Assembly (NCBI GenBank): GCA_949592205.1
Contig: CATIUR010000013.1
Coordinates: forward strand, 1 to 64,000
Direction: 5' to 3'
Origin: Helichrysum umbraculigerum
Taxonomy: Eukaryota > Streptophyta > Magnoliopsida > Asterales > Asteraceae
Length of the DNA: 64,000 nt
The first letter of the stretch is position 1. Each line of letters opens with the position of its first letter. Below the pieces are notes generated by a model that saw only the letters and a list, made by a program, of their open reading frames with translations, did no database searches and was not told where the DNA came from. This document shows, one piece after another, positions 1 to 12,547 of the stretch. The translations under genes were made by a program, and so were the position numbers.

Positions 1-7
1 CTCAGAA

Positions 8-493
8 ATGGCAAACACACCATCAAATTCATCTCGCCCTCAATCCGAGTCGCAGAACCCAAGGGTAGCTAGGAGGAACGCCAGGTTGCCTCGAGCTGGC
101 CCGTACCCCACTCACTTCACCCTTCCGGCCTTAGCCGCTAGGGTGAACCAACACGAGCAGCGACTTCACACCATGGATGTCGTGTTGCAAGAAACAAACG
201 AAAACTGGAGACTTACATCCCTTGAACGCATCGAACAAGTCTCCGACGACCTGGAAACCACAAACAACAACATGGATGTCCTTCGCAACCAAGTAATAGC
301 GATAAGCGTGGAAAATGCCCTCCTGCGTCAAAGGATGGAAGAATGTGAACAGCGTTCACATGAAGCAGAAGAGTATGCCCGTGGACTAACACAACGACTA
401 GCACTAGCAGAAGATAACGCCCGTCAAGCTAGCAGACTTGCAAACACTGTGGACCGTCTTGTCACGATGATGGAACAAATTAATCTACGTTAA
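8..493 (+). CDS. Extra ORF upstream of gag in Tekay-A (predicted coiled-coil protein)
   Basis: This 161-residue ORF lies 290 bases before the gag-pol start, on the same strand. Residues 1-40 are rich in Ser, Pro and Arg and look disordered. From about residue 45 to the end it is a long charged helix with heptad-like spacing of Leu, Val and Met, so a dimeric or oligomeric coiled coil is predicted. There is no zinc knuckle, protease motif or signal peptide. I recognise no family. Extra ORFs before gag are known in some plant Ty3/gypsy lineages, such as Ogre. Tekay-B in this window has a different ORF in the same place (37490-38296). Whether it is translated, and what it does, cannot be told from sequence. 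Confidence 0.6.
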   Translation: MANTPSNSSRPQSESQNPRVARRNARLPRAGPYPTHFTLPALAARVNQHEQRLHTMDVVLQETNENWRLTSLERIEQVSDDLETTNNNMDVLRNQVIAISVENALLRQRMEECEQRSHEAEEYARGLTQRLALAEDNARQASRLANTVDRLVTMMEQINLR

Positions 494-782
494 GACTAGT
501 GTAGTCTTTGTCTTGTAATCTATCCTGTAATCTAGTAACTATCTACGCGCTACTCTAAAATTCGGTCGGATGTAACAATTCCCGACACCTTTTGTAATAA
601 CTCTATAGGATGTAACCTTTGAACTCATATTAGCTATCGAATATTCCTTGTTGTTCAACTCATATTAATTGTCATTTTTCCATGTTGATGTCATGTATTA
701 CTGCTTTTATACACGTACATCTATAACAAATACAACTTTCCTACGAAATCTCATGTATCTTCATTTCTTTTATTGAAGAATC

Positions 783-3700
783 ATGCCGCCAAAGTCAAGA
801 CCATACACCGATGCTCAGTTTACATCGCTTATAACCCAGGCTGTTACTGAAGCCTTGGCTCGGAATACCCCACAAAACTCCACCAGAAACAGCGATGCCG
901 CTGAAACCACTACTGCTAAACCTTGTTCTTACAAGGACTTTCAAAGCTGCAAACCCTCCAGCTTCAAGGGTTCCGAAGGAGCCATCGGACTTATCAGATG
1001 GTTCGAGAAAATGGAAACTGTTTTCCGTGTCGGCAAATGCGCGGAGAACGACAAAGTAAACTTCGCCACCTGCTCTCTTGAAGATGATGCCCACTCTTGG
1101 TGGAATTCATATACCCAATCAGTGGGTGCTGACACTGCCTACCAACTCTCTTGGGAGGACTTGAAAGCAAAACTCACTGCCAAATACTGCTCAATCGCCA
1201 AACTCCAAAAGCTGGACGAGGAGTTCTGGAACCTAAAGGTTCAGGGTGGTGATATCGATGGTTATACCACCAGATTCCAGCAACTCGCTGCCCTCCGCCC
1301 AGCCATGGTAAGCACAGAACCTGATAAAATCAAGAAGTACATCCTCGGCCTTCCTGAGCCTGTTCGGGGGCATGTTGCCTCTTCCAACCAAACCACCATT
1401 GACGGTGCAATCCTATTGGCCCAAGATCTGATGTCCATGAGCCAAGATTCTGAACCACCCACTTCATCCTCCCAAAACAACAAGCGAAAGTGGTCTGACT
1501 ACCACAACAACCACTCCAACCAACAAAACAAGAAACCCGACACCATCAAAGCCTACAACACCACCACTGACATCACACGGGGCTACACCGGGAACAAACC
1601 CTATTGTTCCAAGTGCAGCCGTCACCATGAAGGCTCCTGTGGTCCCTTTTGCAACAATTGCAAGAGGTACGGCCATCTCACCAAAGATTGCAATTCTCCT
1701 GCCAACAACAATTCCAACAACAACACCAGACCACCCAAAGTCTGTTTTGAGTGTGGGAAACCAGGGCACTTCAGGGATACGTGTCCAAAGCTGAAGAATA
1801 ACAACAACAACAACAACAACCGCAACAGCAACAACAACAACAACACCCGAAGCAGAGCCTTCGTCATCAAATCTGGGGACGCCCGCCAAGACCCGAATGT
1901 GGTCTCGGGTATGTTCCTCCTCAACAACTTAAATGCTTCTGTTCTATTTGATACTGGTGCTGATAGAAGCTTTATCTCTGATGACTTTTGCCCACTACTT
2001 GACATCAATCCTGTTGCCTTAGATGTTAAGTACACTGTAGAACTAGCAAATGGCGAACTTATAGAAACCGATAGTGTGATACCTAATTGCACTTTAAACC
2101 TAGCTGACGAAACCTTTCCAATTGATCTTGTACCCGTTGAAATCGGAAGTTTCGACGTCATCATTGGAATGGACTGGTTGTCCAAACACCGAGCTGAAAT
2201 CGTTTGTTACGATAAGATCGTCCGCATTCCACTCGCTGCCGGTGGAACCTTGATCATACAGGGGGAGACCGGTGGGACGGGACTCAATATCATCTCTTGC
2301 TTAAAAACCCGAAAATTTCTGAGAAAGGGTTACCCTGCAATACTCGCACACATCACAGAGAAGAAGTCGGAGGAGAAGCGACTTGAGGATGTGCCAATTG
2401 TTAGAGACTTTCCCGAAGTCTTTCCGGAAGAACTACCTGGTTTACCTCCGCCTAGACAGGTTGAGTTCTCAATTGATCTCGTGCCGGGTGCCGCATCGGT
2501 GGCCCGTGCACCGTACCGTTTAGCCCCATCCGAACTTCAGGAGTTGTCCTCTCAGTTACAGGAACTTCTGGATAGAGGATTCATTAGGCCGAGTTCTTCG
2601 CCTTGGGGAGCTCCGGTCTTATTTGTTAAAAAGAAGGACGGTTCATTTCGAATGTGCATCGACTACCGAGAGTTGAACAAATTGACCGTCAAGAACCGTT
2701 ATCCACTTCCTCGCATTGATGATCTATTCGACCAACTTATGGGTTCAAGCTTCTACTCAAAAATCGACCTGCGATCAGGCTATCATCAGTTACGAGTTCG
2801 CGACACCGATATTCCAAAAACTGCTTTCAGAACTCGTTACGGGCACTACGAATTCCAAGTGATGCCCTTTGGTCTAACCAACGCACCGGCTGTATTCATG
2901 GACCTCATGAATCGGGTGTGCAAACCTTACCTCGATAAGTTTGTCATCGTCTTTATTGATGACATACTCATTTACTCGCGCAACGAGCAAGAACATGCGC
3001 AACACCTCAGAACCATCCTTGAACTACTTAGACACGAGGAGCTGTATGCAAAATTCTCTAAGTGTGAGTTCTGGATCCAAACTGTTCAATTCCTTGGTCA
3101 CGTGATCGACAGTCAAGGAATTCACGTTGACCCATCAAAAATCGAGGCTATCAAAGACTGGCAAGCACCCACCTCTGCAACTGAAGTACGATAATTCTTG
3201 GGTCTTGCTGGGTACTATCGGCGATTTATCGAAAACTTCTCTAAAATAGCTCAACCACTCACGGTACTGACTCAGAAAGACAAAAGGTTCGATTGGACCG
3301 ATAAACAAGAGTCAGCATTCCAACTTCTGAAACAAAAGCTTTGCAGTGCTCCAATTCTATCCTTACCCGAAGGCACCGATGACTTCGTGGTATACTGTGA
3401 TGCTTCTCACCAAGGTCTCGGTTGCGTATTGATGCAACGAGATAAAGTTATTGCCTATGCCTCACGACAGCTGAAAATTCACGAAAAGAACTACACCACT
3501 CATGATCTCGAACTTGGAGCTGTCGTTTTTGCTCTCAAAATCTGGAGACATTATCTCTACGGCACTAAGTGCACCATCTTTACCGATCATAAAAGCCTCC
3601 AACATATATTCGATCAGAAGGATCTCAATATGAGGCAACGTCGATGGGTCGAGTTGCTTACCGATTACGACTGCGAGATCAGGTACCATCCAGGGAAGGC

Positions 3701-5240
3701 TAATGTTGTAGCCGATGCCCTCAGCCGAAAGGAACGACCGAAACCACTTCGAGTCCGAGCTCTCAGTATGACCATTCATAACGATCTTACTATTCAAATT
3801 CATACCGCTCAGATCGAAGCCCTGAAACCTGAAAACATCAAAAACGAAGCCTTACGGGGTATTGACAAACAATTTGAAACCAAATCTAACGGGATTAGGT
3901 ATTTCTCAAACCGAATCTGGTTGCCTAATTTCGGGAACCTACGAGACTTGGTGATGGACGAGGCTCACAAGTCTAAATATTCTATCCATCCGGGATCCGA
4001 TAAGATGTACCACGGCATCAAGGAATTTTATTGGTGGCCAAATATGAAAGCCGAAATCGCCACTTATGTCAGCAAGTGTCTTACTTGCTCGAAAGTCAAA
4101 ACCGAACATCAGAAACCTTCTGGTTTACTCCAACAACCTGAAATCCCTGAATGGAAATGGGAACAAATTGCCATGGATTTCATAACCAAACTACCCAAGT
4201 CGGCGAGCGGTTGCGATACCATTTGGGTGATCGTCGATCGTCTCACCAAATCTGCTCATTTCCTGGCAATCAAAGAAAAAGATAAAATGGAACGCCTTGC
4301 ACAAATCTACATCAAAGAAATCGTTTCTCATCACGGCGTTCCAATCTCAATCATCTCTGACAGAGATGCCCGCTTTACCTCTCACTTTTGGCAATCACTT
4401 CAAAAAGCATTGGGTACTCGTCTCGATATGAGCACCGCGTACCATCCTCAAACCGATGGCCAAAGTGAACGAACCATTCAGACACTGGAAGATATGCTAC
4501 GCGCCTGCGTAGTTGATTTCGGTACAAACTGGGAAAGACATCTACCGTTGTGCGAATTCTCATACAATAACAGCTACCACGCCAGCATTAAGGCTGCACC
4601 TTTTGAGGCACTGTACGGTCGTAAGTGCCGATCACCGATCTGTTGGACTGAAGTGGGAGATAGTCAACTCACTGGTCCTGAACTCATACACGCCACCACT
4701 GAGAAAATTGTGGAAATCCAAAACAGACTCAAAGCCGCACGTGATCGTCAGAAAAGTTATGCTGACGTGAGACGCAAACCACTCGAGTTCCAAGTTGGGG
4801 ATCGAGTACTCTTAAAAGTATCGCCTTGGAAAGGCGTCATCCGTTTTGGCAAACGTGGGAAGTTAAATCCCAGGTACATCGGGCCTTTTGAGATCCTCGA
4901 ACGGATTGGCCCCGTAGCTTATCGATTGCAGCTGCCATCCGAACTCAGCAGTGTGCACCCCACTTTTCATATCTCAAATTTGAAGAAGTGTCTGTCTGAT
5001 GAGACACTTATTATTCCACTAGATGAAATTCGTGTTGACGATAAACTTCACTTCGTTGAGGAACCCGCTGAAATTATGGACCGTGAGGTCAAACAACTGA
5101 AACAAAGTCGTATTCCCATCGTCAAGGTCAGATGGAATTCGCGGCGCGGTCCGGAATTCACCTGGGAACGGGAAGACCAAATGCGACTCAAATATCCTCA
5201 ACTATTCACTGATTCTACATCAAACACGACTTCGAGCTAA
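783..5240 (+). pseudogene. Tekay-A gag-pol polyprotein, one in-frame stop
   Basis: A single reading frame runs from ATG 783 to 5240, broken only by TAA at 3192-3194 between RT and RNase H; relatives have a Gln codon there, so a C-to-T change is likely. Order: gag domain (about residues 45-230), two CCHC knuckles (about 290-303 and 321-335), aspartic protease with LFDTGAD (about 387-393), RT with FIDD (about 723-726), then beyond the stop RNase H (starting VVYCDAS), an integrase HHCC finger (HPGSDKMYHG to CLTCSKVK), an integrase core with MDFITKLP, SDRDARF and SERTIQ, and a C-terminal chromodomain ending near WEREDQM. It would supply capsid, protease, RT and integrase for retrotransposition. 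The stop splits it into 803 and 680 residue pieces, so this copy is probably not autonomous. Confidence 0.92.
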
Positions 5241-5263
5241 ATTTCGGGACGAAATTCTCTTAA

Positions 5264-5274
5264 CATGGGGAGAA
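5264..5274 (+). other. Polypurine tract of Tekay-A
   Basis: CATGGGGAGAA directly abuts the TG start of the 3' LTR. This is the expected plus-strand primer position for reverse transcription. Confidence 0.75.
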
Positions 5275-6154
5275 TGTAACACCCGCCAAATTAGGACTAG
5301 TAATTAGTGCCTAATCATACGTTAATACATGTAATTAGTTCTGTGTTAGGCTAATTAATGTATCGAATTATATATATATATTGTTGAATATATACGAAAA
5401 TGCGATTTGATTAAATCGTACGCAATTTAAATCGAATGTATTTCGATTCAATTTAATACGGACGTTGGTGACCAATTTTATTAAATAACGCTTTCATATC
5501 AAAAATATTATTATGATAATATTTCGTATTCATTCGGATCATACAAACGAAACTTACATAATTTAAGATATTAAAACGCGCAAACTAAATAAACAAAATT
5601 ATATTTTATAATTCAAATATAAATTTATTTGTAAAATATTTAAATAAAATATCGCGTAATAATTTGTATTTTAAAAACGTACCATTTAATATGTAAAATA
5701 ATTATTTAACGTTTGAACGACGGAGAAAACGAACACCGCACGGAGCGGAAACGCGGGGCGAAAAATGGGAGCTTAACCTCCCATTCCCCTCCCTTTTTCC
5801 TCATTTCTTTCTCAACTCTCTCTCTCTCTTCTTTTTCTCTTTCATTTTTTCCTCAAACAAATCACCACCTCCATCCATCCAAATCGCAAAATAAACATAT
5901 CAAACGGCCTCGGATCTCACTACTCCTTTGGAAGAAAACGACCACCGCATCACGATCTATCATCCTATCTTTTCGGATTTCTCATCCGACAATTTGTAAG
6001 TTTCCGACAAATCCCGAAATCTCCCGTTTTCAAGTGTTTTTGCTTGTTAGTAGTTTATATCAACTTATAATGTCCAAATATGGGTTGGGTAAAAGTTTTG
6101 GACCAAAAGGAAACCGAAAAACTCGTTTTCGACACATTTTCCGGCCAACAGAAC

Positions 6155-6470
6155 GCTACGTCGCTTTTGGACCCAGATTTATGCGACGTCAGCTGCGACG
6201 TCGCAAAACCCCTCGTAACGTCGCATAGTGCGACGTCAGTCACAACGTCGCACGAATCCTCGACGTCGCATATAGCGACGCAGCCTATTACGTCGCATTG
6301 ACTTGCGAATGTCGCACATAGCGACGCAGACCTTAACGTCGCCAACTTAACCAACGTCGCATTAGCGACGCAGCACCCTACGTCGCATTAAATTGCGAAA
6401 CGTCTCCTTTAGCGACGTCATGCTCAACGTCGCAACCCTACCTGCGACGTCGCACCCAACGTCGCACAAA
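6155..6470 (+). repeat. GACGTC/CGTCGC palindrome and hairpin array in the LTR
   Basis: About 20 copies of the half-site GCGACG or its complement CGTCGC lie in roughly 300 bp. Many face each other across 3-5 nt: ACGTCGCA-TAG-TGCGACGT (6218-6236), CGTCGC-ATATA-GCGACG (6264-6280), GTCGC-ACATA-GCGAC (6311-6325) and CGTCGC-ATTA-GCGACG (6355-6370). TGCGACGTCGCA is itself a perfect 12-bp palindrome. GACGTC is also the core of plant bZIP (C-box) sites. The solo LTR at 25087-27593 has the same kind of array. Confidence 0.85.
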
Positions 6471-6621
6471 TCAGAACCTCAAAAACATAGATTTTTACTA
6501 AGTGTCGAGACTCGAAATTTATCACTCGATTTACCCAAATTCAGATCCCAGATGCGTTTTTCGTCAAAGCAATATAGTAGAAATAAAAATTTTCCAAGCT
6601 GACATGGCAGCTCGACCCCAG

Positions 6622-6703
6622 CCAGGGGCTCTGCCCCTTGGACCCCGCCAGGGGCTGCCGCCCCTTGGACCCCACTACCAGGGGCGCTGCCCCCGGACCC
6701 CCG
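6622..6703 (+). repeat. GC-rich triple hairpin repeat in the LTR
   Basis: There are three units of about 28 bp, each with AGGGGC facing GCCCCT (or GCCCCC) across a 3-4 nt loop, followed by GGACCCC. It is very GC-rich inside an AT-rich LTR. The solo LTR carries the matching block at about 26190-26275. Similar GGGGC-N-GCCCC blocks are common in plant gypsy LTRs, from general knowledge. Confidence 0.8.
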
Positions 6704-7823
6704 TACTTAGATTCCGTAACGACTTCTAAAACACAATCAAAACACATTTTTCAAGTAAAACGACATGGAATCAAAATAATAATAGTTGAGATTATTATTA
6801 CAAATCCGTCACCAACGGGCCGTACACTTTTTCAAACACTTAAACGTATCAACCAAATAGTGGAGATTTGGACATTATAGTTGAACGAACAACTACAAGG
6901 GTGATCTTTTGAGATACCCAATCATGATTATAACCATCGCGTGTCGTGGACACCCTCAGGTTACAAGTCTTTGGACTTCATACTCGGCTAATCAACTTAC
7001 GTTTGTTTAAACGCTTTCAGACTCAGGTGAGTCTCATAGCCCCTCTTTTACTGTTTTACTCAGGGGTGTGATATATTGCTCAACTTTTAACATGTGAACG
7101 CAAGTACAAACATTTCATATACTACATGAGTTTTTCGAAACTAATCATTTTAAAGTCCTCCGTCAGCATAGTTGTTAATACGTTGTAGCGTGAATATTAG
7201 TATATGGTACCATATAGGATTGACCCACCTCGTCCGGGTTAGCAAGCACTAACCGGGTAAACGGACGTACTAATATTTGGAAAGACGAATGTGGATTAGG
7301 CATTCGTGGAGGCACCTCGCCCGGAATTCTCTATAGGGGACCCGGCCCTCGAGTTAAGCTCAACTATGTGCCCATGGCTGTATACACGATGACAATCATT
7401 TAATTGCTGGATGCAATTCATTATTAAATTGCTGGATGCAATTCATTATTTAAATCTTGCGGTTCACACTATATTAACTGATTTCAAACCTGTGAGCTCA
7501 CCAGCTTTTAGCTGACCTTTTAGCATATATCGCAGGTACCAAGCAGTAGGATGTTTCTGCTTCAGGATTTTAGCTCGAGTCAGCATACAGAAGATTGAGA
7601 TTTTCTTGCATTAGTATATTTTGTACAAGTACTTATGTACTGAAATCTCATTTGATTTAAACCCGAGCTATGAAAAGCTTAAATGTTGTAAACGTTTCTA
7701 TTATCAATATATTTTGTTAAAACGACGCATATAGAGTCGTTTACTATATATCTTTGTGTTTTGTTATTGATTAGTAACACCCAAATCAAGCTTCCGCAAA
7801 TCATCAAATTTGGGGGTGTTACA

Positions 7824-8918
7824 CATATTGCGCATAAGGATTTATCGTATCACGTAATGGGTGAAGTAAAACAATTTACGTCTATTCAGAGGTTACTTAT
7901 TATTCTGTCTAAGGAAGGTTTTCCTAATGTTAAAGTGACGTATTTGGGTGGATTATGGGTCATGATGGAATTCTCTTCACATGTATCAAAAGAGAAGTTT
8001 TTACAACACGTAGGAGTGGCGTCATGGTTTAACAGGGTGTCCAACGCTCAATTTGATTTTGTAAGTAAGGAAAGAATTGTTTGGGTGGACATTGAAGGTG
8101 TCCCATTGCATCTTTGGTCGCACTCGACATTTTCTAAGATTGGTTCAAAATGGGGCGAGTTACTTGAGTTGGAGGAATCAAAGGCTGACCTGTTTGCACG
8201 AAAAAGACTTTGTATCAAAACCAATCAGGAGGACAATATTCTCGAAAAGTTTAAAATTATTATTCGTGGGAAAGTTTTCCTAATTCGGGCTAAAGAACTC
8301 TTTACATGGGTTCCTTTTTTTCAAGAGGATAGAGGGTCTGAGTTCTCTTCAAATCATGAAGATATATGTGAAGATGTCAATGAGGAAAATAATTTTGAAG
8401 CACAAGATCATGATGGGGATGATGCAGCAGACGATGATGATGTATCTGATACGTTTTTTGGACAGGAAGATGCTGATGACCTTCAACATCAATCGAATCA
8501 CATTAATCAACCGTCTGAGGATCCGTTCCAGATTTATGATTTTTTGAATAAGCAAAATAATGAAGCTAAAAGTGGGATGGAAAACTCATGTCCTTATCCT
8601 CCGGGTTTCACTCCAAAAGAGGATGAGAATATGATGACGGATGCGGATGAGAATATGAAGATGGATGATAAAGTTTCAACTTCATTTGTTGGGCTTACTT
8701 CACGTATAATGGAAGAAAATTTGCCTATGGAAGATCAGCTGTCGAGCCATGATGTGCAACTCTCGCATTTAAATGATATTAGAAAAGGTGGATCCATCTT
8801 AGAAGTTATGGAGGACATGGTTAAGGTAGGACAAACTATGGGTTTTGACATGGAAGGATGTATGAATGATATGGAGAGAATCATTGGTTTGCAAGGAGAC
8901 AAGGATGTGGTCCAATGA
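7824..8918 (+). pseudogene. LINE ORF1, C-terminal part, split by the Tekay-A insertion
   Basis: The frame is open from the LTR junction to TGA 8916-8918. The first 170 or so residues have the look of the domain that follows the RRM in plant LINE ORF1 proteins (an FPNVKVTYLGG stretch, then WVDIEGVPLHLW). A long acidic, low-complexity tail follows (Asp/Glu-rich near 8390-8480). ORF1 proteins bind LINE RNA in the retrotransposition particle. The upstream ATG at 7761 lies in the LTR and is not the native start. The stop overlaps the ORF2 start by four bases (ATGA at 8915-8918), which suggests coupled termination and reinitiation. Confidence 0.8.
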
Positions 8919-11900
8919 ATATTCTTTCTTTAAATGTTCAAGGCCTTGGTTCCAAGGCAAAGAAGGACTGGGTTAAGGAGTTAAATGTTTTACACAAAGT
9001 GAACTTTCTGGCGTTACAGGAAACAAAGTTGGAGAGTTTTTCGGATATGGAAGCTAAGTACATTTGGGGTAATTCCAATTTCGCTTATCTTTCCAGTGAT
9101 TCTATAGGCAATTCTGGAGGTATAGTTTGTATATGGGAATCGAATATGTTTCAAAAAGATTGTCATACCGTCTCAGACAATTTCATAGCTGTACATGGTA
9201 CATGGTTGCCGACTATGTCTAAGATTCTTATTATCGTTGTATATGCTCCACAATCTGTTAGACAAAAACGTATGCTGTGGCAATATATTACCCATATCAT
9301 TAATCACTGGAATGGGGAATGTATTGTCATGGGGGATTTTAATGAAGTTAGATCAGAAGATGAGCGGATGGGATCGATGTTTAATGTTACCGGTGCAAAT
9401 GAGTTTAATGCTTTTATTGTTAATTCGGGTCTCATTGATTTATACTTGGAGGGTTACTCTTTTACATGGTCTCATGCATCGGCTCAGAAAATGAGTAAGT
9501 TAGACAGATTCCTGGTTTCTGAAGGTTTATTATTGACCTTTCCTCGGCTGTCGTCTATTTGTCTAGATAGACACTTATCTGATCATCGGCCAATCCTCTT
9601 ACGTGAGTTGGTCTTGGATTACGGTGCAACTCCTTTTCGGTTATTTCATTCATGGTTTTCATTTGATGGGTTTGACAATCTTGTTTCTGATTCGTGGAAT
9701 GATATGCAGATAGGAGATACAAATGATATGGTTAGATTCAAGAAGAAATTACAAGGTCTTAAAAAAGTCATTCGCGAGTGGATATATGACAGAAAAAAAT
9801 CTCACAATTTTCTCATTAAGGATGCAAAATCGAAGTTGGGTGATATAGACAAAAAAATTGACTGTGGTGAAGCTAGTGATGAGCTTCTCCTTCAAAGAAT
9901 GAATCTCATGCATTCCTTGCATGAAAAAAAATCTGTAGATGCACGTGATAACCTCCAAAAAGCTAAAGTAAAATGGGCGATAGAGGGTGATGAAAATACA
10001 AAGTACTTTCATGGTATTATTAATAAAAAATGAGCAAATTTATCTATTCGTGGAGTAATGATAGATGGTGATTGGATTGTCGAGCCTGCTAGTGTCAAGG
10101 AAGCTTTTAGGACCCATTTTGCTGATCGATTTCAACAGCCTCCTTCTAGCCGCAGCTTGTTCAATTTTCCTTTTCCAAACAGGCTTTCCATCGAGCAAGT
10201 GCAGGAGTTAGAAAGTCAAGTATCTATGGACGAAGTTCGTAAAGCGGTTTGGGATTGTGGAGAAAATAAATCTCCTGGTCCGGATGGCTTTACCTTCGAG
10301 TTCTTTCGTAAATTCTGATCTGTCATTGGGGAGGATTTTTGCAAGGCTATTCAATGGTTTTTTGTTCATAGTAGCTTTCCGAGAGGCTGTAATTCGTCTT
10401 TTGTTGCTCTAATCCCAAAGGTTCCTAATGCGAAGTTTGTAAGTGATTTTCGCCCTATTTGTTTAATTGGTTGTATGTATAAGGTGGTCACTAAAATCTT
10501 AGCGAATCGGTTGTCTTTGGTTATTTCGGATCTTGTCTCTGATGTTCAAACAGCTTTTGTGTCTAAAAGACAAATTCTTGATGGGCCTTTCATTATTAAT
10601 GAGTTGCTTGCTTGGTGTAAAAGAAAGAAGAAACAGGCCATGCTCTTTAAAGTTGATTTCGCTAAAGCTTATGACTCGGTTCGTTGGGATTTTCTTGATG
10701 ATGTGTTACGTTTGTTTGGGTTTGGTTCTAAATGGCGATCGTGGATTATGGGTAGCCTTAATTCAGCAATGGCGTCGGTCATTGTTAATGGGAGTCCTAC
10801 ATCCGAATTTCAATTACATTGTGGATTGAAACAAGGAGATCCACTTGCTCCATACTTGTTTATCTTGGTCATGGAATCTCTTCATTTGTCATTTTCAAGA
10901 GTTTTAAAGGCTGGCATGTTCAAAGGTTTATCGATTGATAATTCAGTCATGGTTTCTCATTTATTTTACGCGGATGATGCTGTGTTTATAGGTGAGTGGT
11001 CTGATTCGAATCTCGACTGTATTCTTCATGTTTTACAGTGTTTTTATTTAGCTTCGGGTCTGAAAATAAATGTGATAAAAAGCAATTTGATGGGTGTTGG
11101 CGTTAATGATTGTGATCTTCTTTCTGCTGCGTCTAAACTTGGGTGCTCCATTCTCAAAGCTCCTTTTAAATATCTGGGGGTCATGGTTGGTTCCTCTATG
11201 TCTAGAGTTCAAGCTTGGGAGGATACTCTTTGTAAAATTAAGTCGCGTCTTTCAAAATGGAAGACTAAAACTTTATCAATTGGGGGTCGGCTTACTTTGC
11301 TAAAAGCTGTTCTTGGAGCTACTCCCATATATGCCATGTCGCTTTATAAAGTCCCCAAAACAGTCTTGAACGTGATGGAAAGTTTTCGCAGCAAGTTTTT
11401 CAATGGTTTTGATGATGGTGTTAAGAAAATCTCTTGGATTAAGTGGACAAAAGTCTTAGCTGCGAAAAGGAATGGCGGCCTTGGAGTTTCGAGTTTTTTT
11501 GCTTTAAACAGGGCTTTATTATTCAAGTGGGTTTGGCGTTTCATTTCGCAGGAGGATTCTCTTTGGTTTCGTTTGATTCGGGCCGTTCATGGTAATAATA
11601 TTGATCATGTTCGGGCTGCTAGTTCCTCTCCGTGGGCTTCTATATTACGTGAAATTCATTCGTTGAAAACTCGGGGAATTGATTTGATTTCTCATTGTAG
11701 AAAACGAGTGGGTAACGGGTTGAATACTTGTTTTTGGGAAGACATGTGGATGGGTGCTCAACCTCTTAAACAGCTATTTCCTCGTGTATACGCTCTTGAG
11801 ACTAACAAAATGTGCTCAGTTGCTGAAAAGTGTCACGCTATTTCTTTTGATCATTCTTTTCGTCGTAGTATCCGGGGTGGTGTTGAATCTCATCAATATG

Positions 11901-12547
11901 CCCAGCTCTACGATTTGATTGGGACTCCGTCGTTATCTAACACGAATGATCGATGGATTTGGGATTTGAATGGTAGTGGTGATTTTACGGTTAAGGATGC
12001 TCGGTCCATGATAGATGATATTATGCTCCCAAAAGATCAAGATGCTACTCGTTGGATTAAGTGTATTCCGATTAAAGTGAATGTGTTTGCGTGGAAAGTT
12101 CATCTCGATAGACTGGCTACTAAGAGCAACTTAATCCGCCGTGGTATTTCCTTAGATTCTCCTAGTTGCCCTATTTGTAATCTCGTCAATGAAGATATTT
12201 CGCATATTCTTTTCTGTTGTGACCTTGCTTCTCTCGTGTCAAGACGGGTTTGTCGTTGGTGGAACTTAGATTGGCAGCAGGTTAGTTCGTATGCGGAATG
12301 GCTCTCGTGGTCGAAGTCGAAACGGATGAGTTCTAAGCTTAAAAACATCTTAGAGGGGGTGTTTTACATTTCATGGTGGCTTATTTGGAAGTTCAGAAAC
12401 CAGTGGATTTTTTCGGATACAAAACCGAGACGTGCAGTTATTTTTGATGACATTATGGCTCATTCTTTTATTTGGATATCTTCTAGATGTAATAGGAGTT
12501 TTAGTTGGGAGAATTGGATGCAACATCCTGACCTTATTTCGTTGTAA
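8915..12547 (+). pseudogene. LINE ORF2 endonuclease-reverse transcriptase, two in-frame stops
   Basis: One frame of about 1211 codons is broken by TGA at 10031-10033 and TGA at 10316-10318. The first probably replaced an Arg codon and the second a Trp codon; both fit cytosine deamination. The APE-type endonuclease is at the N-terminus (LALQETKLE, MGDFNEV, SDHRP). RT motifs follow (KVDFAKAYDSV, LKQGDPLAPYLF, YADDAVF near 10969), and a C-terminal zinc-binding RVT domain ends the protein (CPICNLVNEDISHILF). The enzyme would nick DNA and copy LINE RNA at the target. The 10031 stop falls between endonuclease and RT, so the copy is dead. Confidence 0.92.

Larger units (their letters stand above)
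1..7823 (+). mobile_element. Tekay-like Ty3/gypsy chromovirus (Tekay-A), 3' portion
   Basis: An LTR retrotransposon enters the window already inside its internal region; the 5' LTR and primer site lie before base 1. The order is an extra ORF (8-493), gag-protease-RT-RNase H-integrase-chromodomain (783-5240), a purine tract, and the 3' LTR (5275-7823), which starts TGTAACACC and ends GGTGTTACA. The C-terminal chromodomain after the integrase marks it as a chromovirus; the long LTRs suit the Tekay/Del lineage (inference). The five bases after the LTR are CATAT, the expected target duplication, but the matching copy is outside the window. It sits inside a LINE ORF1, which resumes at 7824. Confidence 0.9.
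5275..7823 (+). repeat. 3' LTR of Tekay-A (2549 bp)
   Basis: The ends are TGTAACACC and GGTGTTACA. It is closely similar, in reverse orientation, to the solo LTR at 25087-27593 along its length. It contains an AT-rich first 400 bases, a CT-rich tract near 5790-5870 that may mark the transcript leader, a GACGTC hairpin array (6155-6470), a GC-rich hairpin triplet (6622-6703) and, near 7397-7445, a duplicated unit of about 27 bp that is single in the solo LTR. Confidence 0.92.

Noticed and set aside
1464..2185. Minus-strand ORFs opposite gag
   Set aside because: Shadows of the Asn-rich gag region (AAC repeats read as Val/Leu), no domain.
7761..7823. ATG upstream as the start of LINE ORF1
   Set aside because: It lies in the 3' LTR; the open frame across the junction is chance.
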